NCBI GenBank assembly: GCA_025363575.1
Contig: JANYDM010000100.1
Coordinates: forward strand, 1-7,457
Source: Betaproteobacteria bacterium
GTDB taxonomy: Bacteria; Pseudomonadota; Gammaproteobacteria; Burkholderiales; SG8-41
Length of the DNA: 7,457 nt
Direction: 5' to 3'
Part shown: in pieces, positions 5,592 to 7,457 of the stretch
How the letters are laid out: every line of letters starts with the position of its first letter
How positions within the stretch are numbered: position 1 is the stretch's first letter
Made by a program: the position numbers and the translations under genes
The notes under the pieces: generated by a model
What the model saw: the letters and a program-made list of their open reading frames with translations, nothing else
Databases searched by the model: none
Told to the model about the DNA's origin: nothing

Positions 5592-6650
5592 ATGAGCGGC
5601 GGAAAACGCATAGTAGTCGTGGGGGCGGGAGCGATCGGTGGATATACCGGGGCATTGATGGCGCGCGGCGGAGAAGACGTGACGCTAATCGATCCGTGGC
5701 CGGAGCATGTCGAATACATACGCGCGCATGGCATGCAGCTGTCCGGCCTCACGCCTGGCGAGAAACATTCGATCAAGGTGCCCGCGCTGCATATCGGCGA
5801 CGTGCAGGAGTTCGCGCGCAAAGGCCCGATCGACATTGCCTTCATCAGCGTCAAGTCCTACGACACCGAATGGGCGACGCAGCTCATCAAGCCTTATCTC
5901 GCGCCCGACGGCTTTGTCGTGTCGTTGCAAAACTGCATCAACGAAGAGCGCATTGCGGCCATAGTCGGCTGGGGCAAGGTGCTGGGCACCATCGTGAGCC
6001 TGCTCGCGGCGGAGTGCCACGCGGCGGGGCACGTCAAGCGCACGATGCCGATGGGCGGCGAGCACTACATCACTTACCGCGTCGGCGAAGTCCACGGGCG
6101 CATCACACCGCGCGCGCAGGAAGTCGCGCGCATTCTGAAGCACGCCGATAGCTCCAAGGTGACGTCCAACCTGTGGGGCGAGCGCTGGTCCAAGCTCGTG
6201 ATTAACTCGATGCGCAACGGATTGTCGGCGGCTACCGGTTTGTCGGGTAACGAGCGCGATCTCAACGAGATTCCGCGCGATGTGTCGATTCGGCTGGGCG
6301 GACAAGCGGTACGCGTGGGACAGGCGCTCGGCTTTCAACTCGAGAAGCTGCAAGTGATGGATGCCGAAACGCTGGCGCGTGCGGGCGAGGGCAGCGCCGA
6401 TGCGAAAGCTGAAATAGTCGACCAGCTGGTGAATCTGTCGAAGTCACGCTCCGAAGAGCAGCGCCCTTCGATGGCGCAAGACATTTTCAAAGGCCGCCGT
6501 ACCGAAACCGATTTTATCAACGGCTTCGTTGCCGCCAAGGGCGTCGAAATCGGCGTGGCCGCGCCGCTGCACGCGCGTATCAACGAACTGGTGAAAAAAG
6601 TCGAGCGCAAGGAAGTCAAGCCGGGCGCCGATCTGATCAAGGGCTTCTGA
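5592..6650 (+). CDS. Ketopantoate reductase (PanE/ApbA) family protein
   Basis: This 352-residue cytoplasmic oxidoreductase belongs to the 2-dehydropantoate 2-reductase family, which reduces a 2-oxo acid to a 2-hydroxy acid with NAD(P)H. The N-terminal Rossmann fold has VVVGAGAIGG (8-17, GxGxxG at 11-16). The C-terminal helical domain has ERWSKLVINSMRNGLSAATG with catalytic-type K201 and N205. Further on, RPSMAQDIFKGRRTETDFIN carries S293 and E305, matching the Ser and Glu that bind substrate in E. coli PanE. Strand 2 ends in LID with D34, where NADPH-specific members usually have a basic residue, so NADH may be preferred (inference). It is longer than E. coli PanE (303) but typical of the family's catabolic-cluster members. 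Sitting between a dehydrogenase and an FAH-family gene in a transporter operon, it is more likely a pathway enzyme than the pantothenate enzyme, so no panE symbol is given. The gap to the previous gene is 11 bases. Confidence 0.9.
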   Translation: MSGGKRIVVVGAGAIGGYTGALMARGGEDVTLIDPWPEHVEYIRAHGMQLSGLTPGEKHSIKVPALHIGDVQEFARKGPIDIAFISVKSYDTEWATQLIKPYLAPDGFVVSLQNCINEERIAAIVGWGKVLGTIVSLLAAECHAAGHVKRTMPMGGEHYITYRVGEVHGRITPRAQEVARILKHADSSKVTSNLWGERWSKLVINSMRNGLSAATGLSGNERDLNEIPRDVSIRLGGQAVRVGQALGFQLEKLQVMDAETLARAGEGSADAKAEIVDQLVNLSKSRSEEQRPSMAQDIFKGRRTETDFINGFVAAKGVEIGVAAPLHARINELVKKVERKEVKPGADLIKGF

Positions 6651-6660
6651 GGGGACCGCC

Positions 6661-7457
6661 ATGAAGATAATGCGTTACAGCCGCAAAGGTGAAAAGGCGT
6701 CGCAGGCGCGGCTCGGCGTGCTAGTCGGCAACGATCTGATCGCCGATCTGCGCGCCGGCTACGCGCGTTATCTGATCGACGAGATAGGCAACGCCAAAGG
6801 CCGCGAGCTCGCGGCCATTTTTCTGCCGGGGTACATCGCGCAGTTTCTGCACGCCGGCGCCCCGGCGTGGGAGGCGTTGTCGGAGGCGTACGGCTGGCTG
6901 TCCGATCTCGTCAAATCCGAGCCGGATGCGCTGGGGCTCACAGGTCATGAACTGTTCCTGCCGCGCGCCGAATGCAGGCTCTATGCGCCGGTGCGCGGCA
7001 GCAAGATTATCGCGATCGGACGGAATTATCCGAGTTACACAAAGAACGAAGGCAAGGAGGCGGGCCTCGTGCCGGCGGGCTTCATCAAGGTGCCTTCGTG
7101 CATCGTCGGCCCCGGGCGCGACATTCTCAAGCCGCGCGCCACACGCCAGCTCGATTGCGAAACCGAGCTCGCGGTGGTCATTGGCAAGCAATGCAAGAAC
7201 GTGCCGGAGGAAAAAGCCTACGATGTCATTGCCGGCTACACGATACTGAATGATGTGACGGCGCGCGACGTCGGCAAGCTCGAGCGCCAGGCCGGACATG
7301 TGCTGCTCGGCAAAACCTTCGACACTTTCGCGCCGCTCGGGCCCTGGCTGGTGACGAAGGTCGAAATACCCGATCCGATGAATCTGCGCATCAGCACGCG
7401 CGTCAATGGCGAACTGCGGCAGGAGGGCAGTACCAGCGGGATGATCTGGTCGATCCC
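6661..7457 (+). CDS. Fumarylacetoacetate hydrolase family protein, 265 codons (runs off right edge)
   Basis: The family includes acylpyruvate hydrolases, 2-keto-4-pentenoate-type hydratases, oxaloacetate decarboxylases and isomerases, all acting on 2-oxo acids through a bound divalent metal. The ATG at 6661 follows GAGGGGA (6649-6655) and lies 10 bases after the previous stop. The protein starts MKIMRYSRKG and has an N-terminal domain of about 110 residues. The catalytic beta fold follows: KIIAIGRNYPSY (115-126), PAGFIKVPSCIVGPG, then LDCETELAVVIGK (164-176) with metal ligands E167 and E169. Next come GYTILNDVTARD (192-203) with metal ligand D198, and LLGKTFDTFAPLGPWLVT (215-232). In the lid, where hydrolases have NYxxHxxE, this protein has NYPSYTKNE: the His position is Y126 and the Glu position N129, with E130 beside it. 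The metal site thus looks intact but the usual His-Glu pair does not. The C-terminus is outside the window. Substrate is unknown. Confidence 0.92.
   Translation, partial: MKIMRYSRKGEKASQARLGVLVGNDLIADLRAGYARYLIDEIGNAKGRELAAIFLPGYIAQFLHAGAPAWEALSEAYGWLSDLVKSEPDALGLTGHELFLPRAECRLYAPVRGSKIIAIGRNYPSYTKNEGKEAGLVPAGFIKVPSCIVGPGRDILKPRATRQLDCETELAVVIGKQCKNVPEEKAYDVIAGYTILNDVTARDVGKLERQAGHVLLGKTFDTFAPLGPWLVTKVEIPDPMNLRISTRVNGELRQEGSTSGMIWSI

Noticed and set aside
1..7457. CRISPR arrays, tRNA or rRNA genes, insertion sequences, phage genes
   Set aside because: No spaced direct repeats, tRNA-like cloverleaf, transposase motif or terminal inverted repeats were seen on reading both strands; the window is fully explained by metabolic genes and one intergenic region.

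Overview
The window comes from a GC-rich proteobacterium. The aconitase N-terminus, the codon use and the tripartite tricarboxylate transporter (TTT) genes suggest a betaproteobacterium, probably Burkholderiales-like. That assignment is inference from sequence style; the window holds no rRNA or other marker gene.

Layout. Positions 1-494 carry the 5' end of an aconitate hydratase gene (acnA) on the minus strand, running off the left edge. A 367-base divergent intergenic region (495-861) follows. It holds a plausible acnA promoter, a perfect 6-bp inverted repeat, a small leader hairpin, an extended -10 candidate facing right, and the ribosome binding site of the next gene. From 862 to the right edge all genes lie on the plus strand, with gaps of 2-24 bases, and look like one operon. 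In order they are: a divergent thiamine-diphosphate (ThDP) enzyme of the acetolactate synthase/decarboxylase superfamily, tctB, tctA, an isocitrate/isopropylmalate dehydrogenase family enzyme, a ketopantoate-reductase (PanE/ApbA) family enzyme, and a fumarylacetoacetate hydrolase (FAH) family protein cut by the right edge. I see no terminator between any of them.

How the genes may work together (inference). TctA and TctB form the membrane part of a secondary carboxylate importer that normally needs a periplasmic TctC/Bug binding protein; none is encoded here. The dehydrogenase looks NAD-dependent and has most of the isocitrate-type catalytic residues. It could convert an imported 2-hydroxy-3-carboxy acid to a 2-oxo acid plus CO2. 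A 2-oxo acid is the usual substrate class for ThDP decarboxylases/ligases, for ketopantoate reductase-like enzymes, and (as acylpyruvates or oxaloacetate-like acids) for FAH-family enzymes. The cluster therefore reads as an uptake and breakdown pathway for an unidentified di- or tricarboxylic acid. Three of its four enzymes have changes at positions normally critical for metal or substrate binding, so none can be given a specific reaction from homology alone. The divergent aconitase may be a functional partner or only a neighbour.
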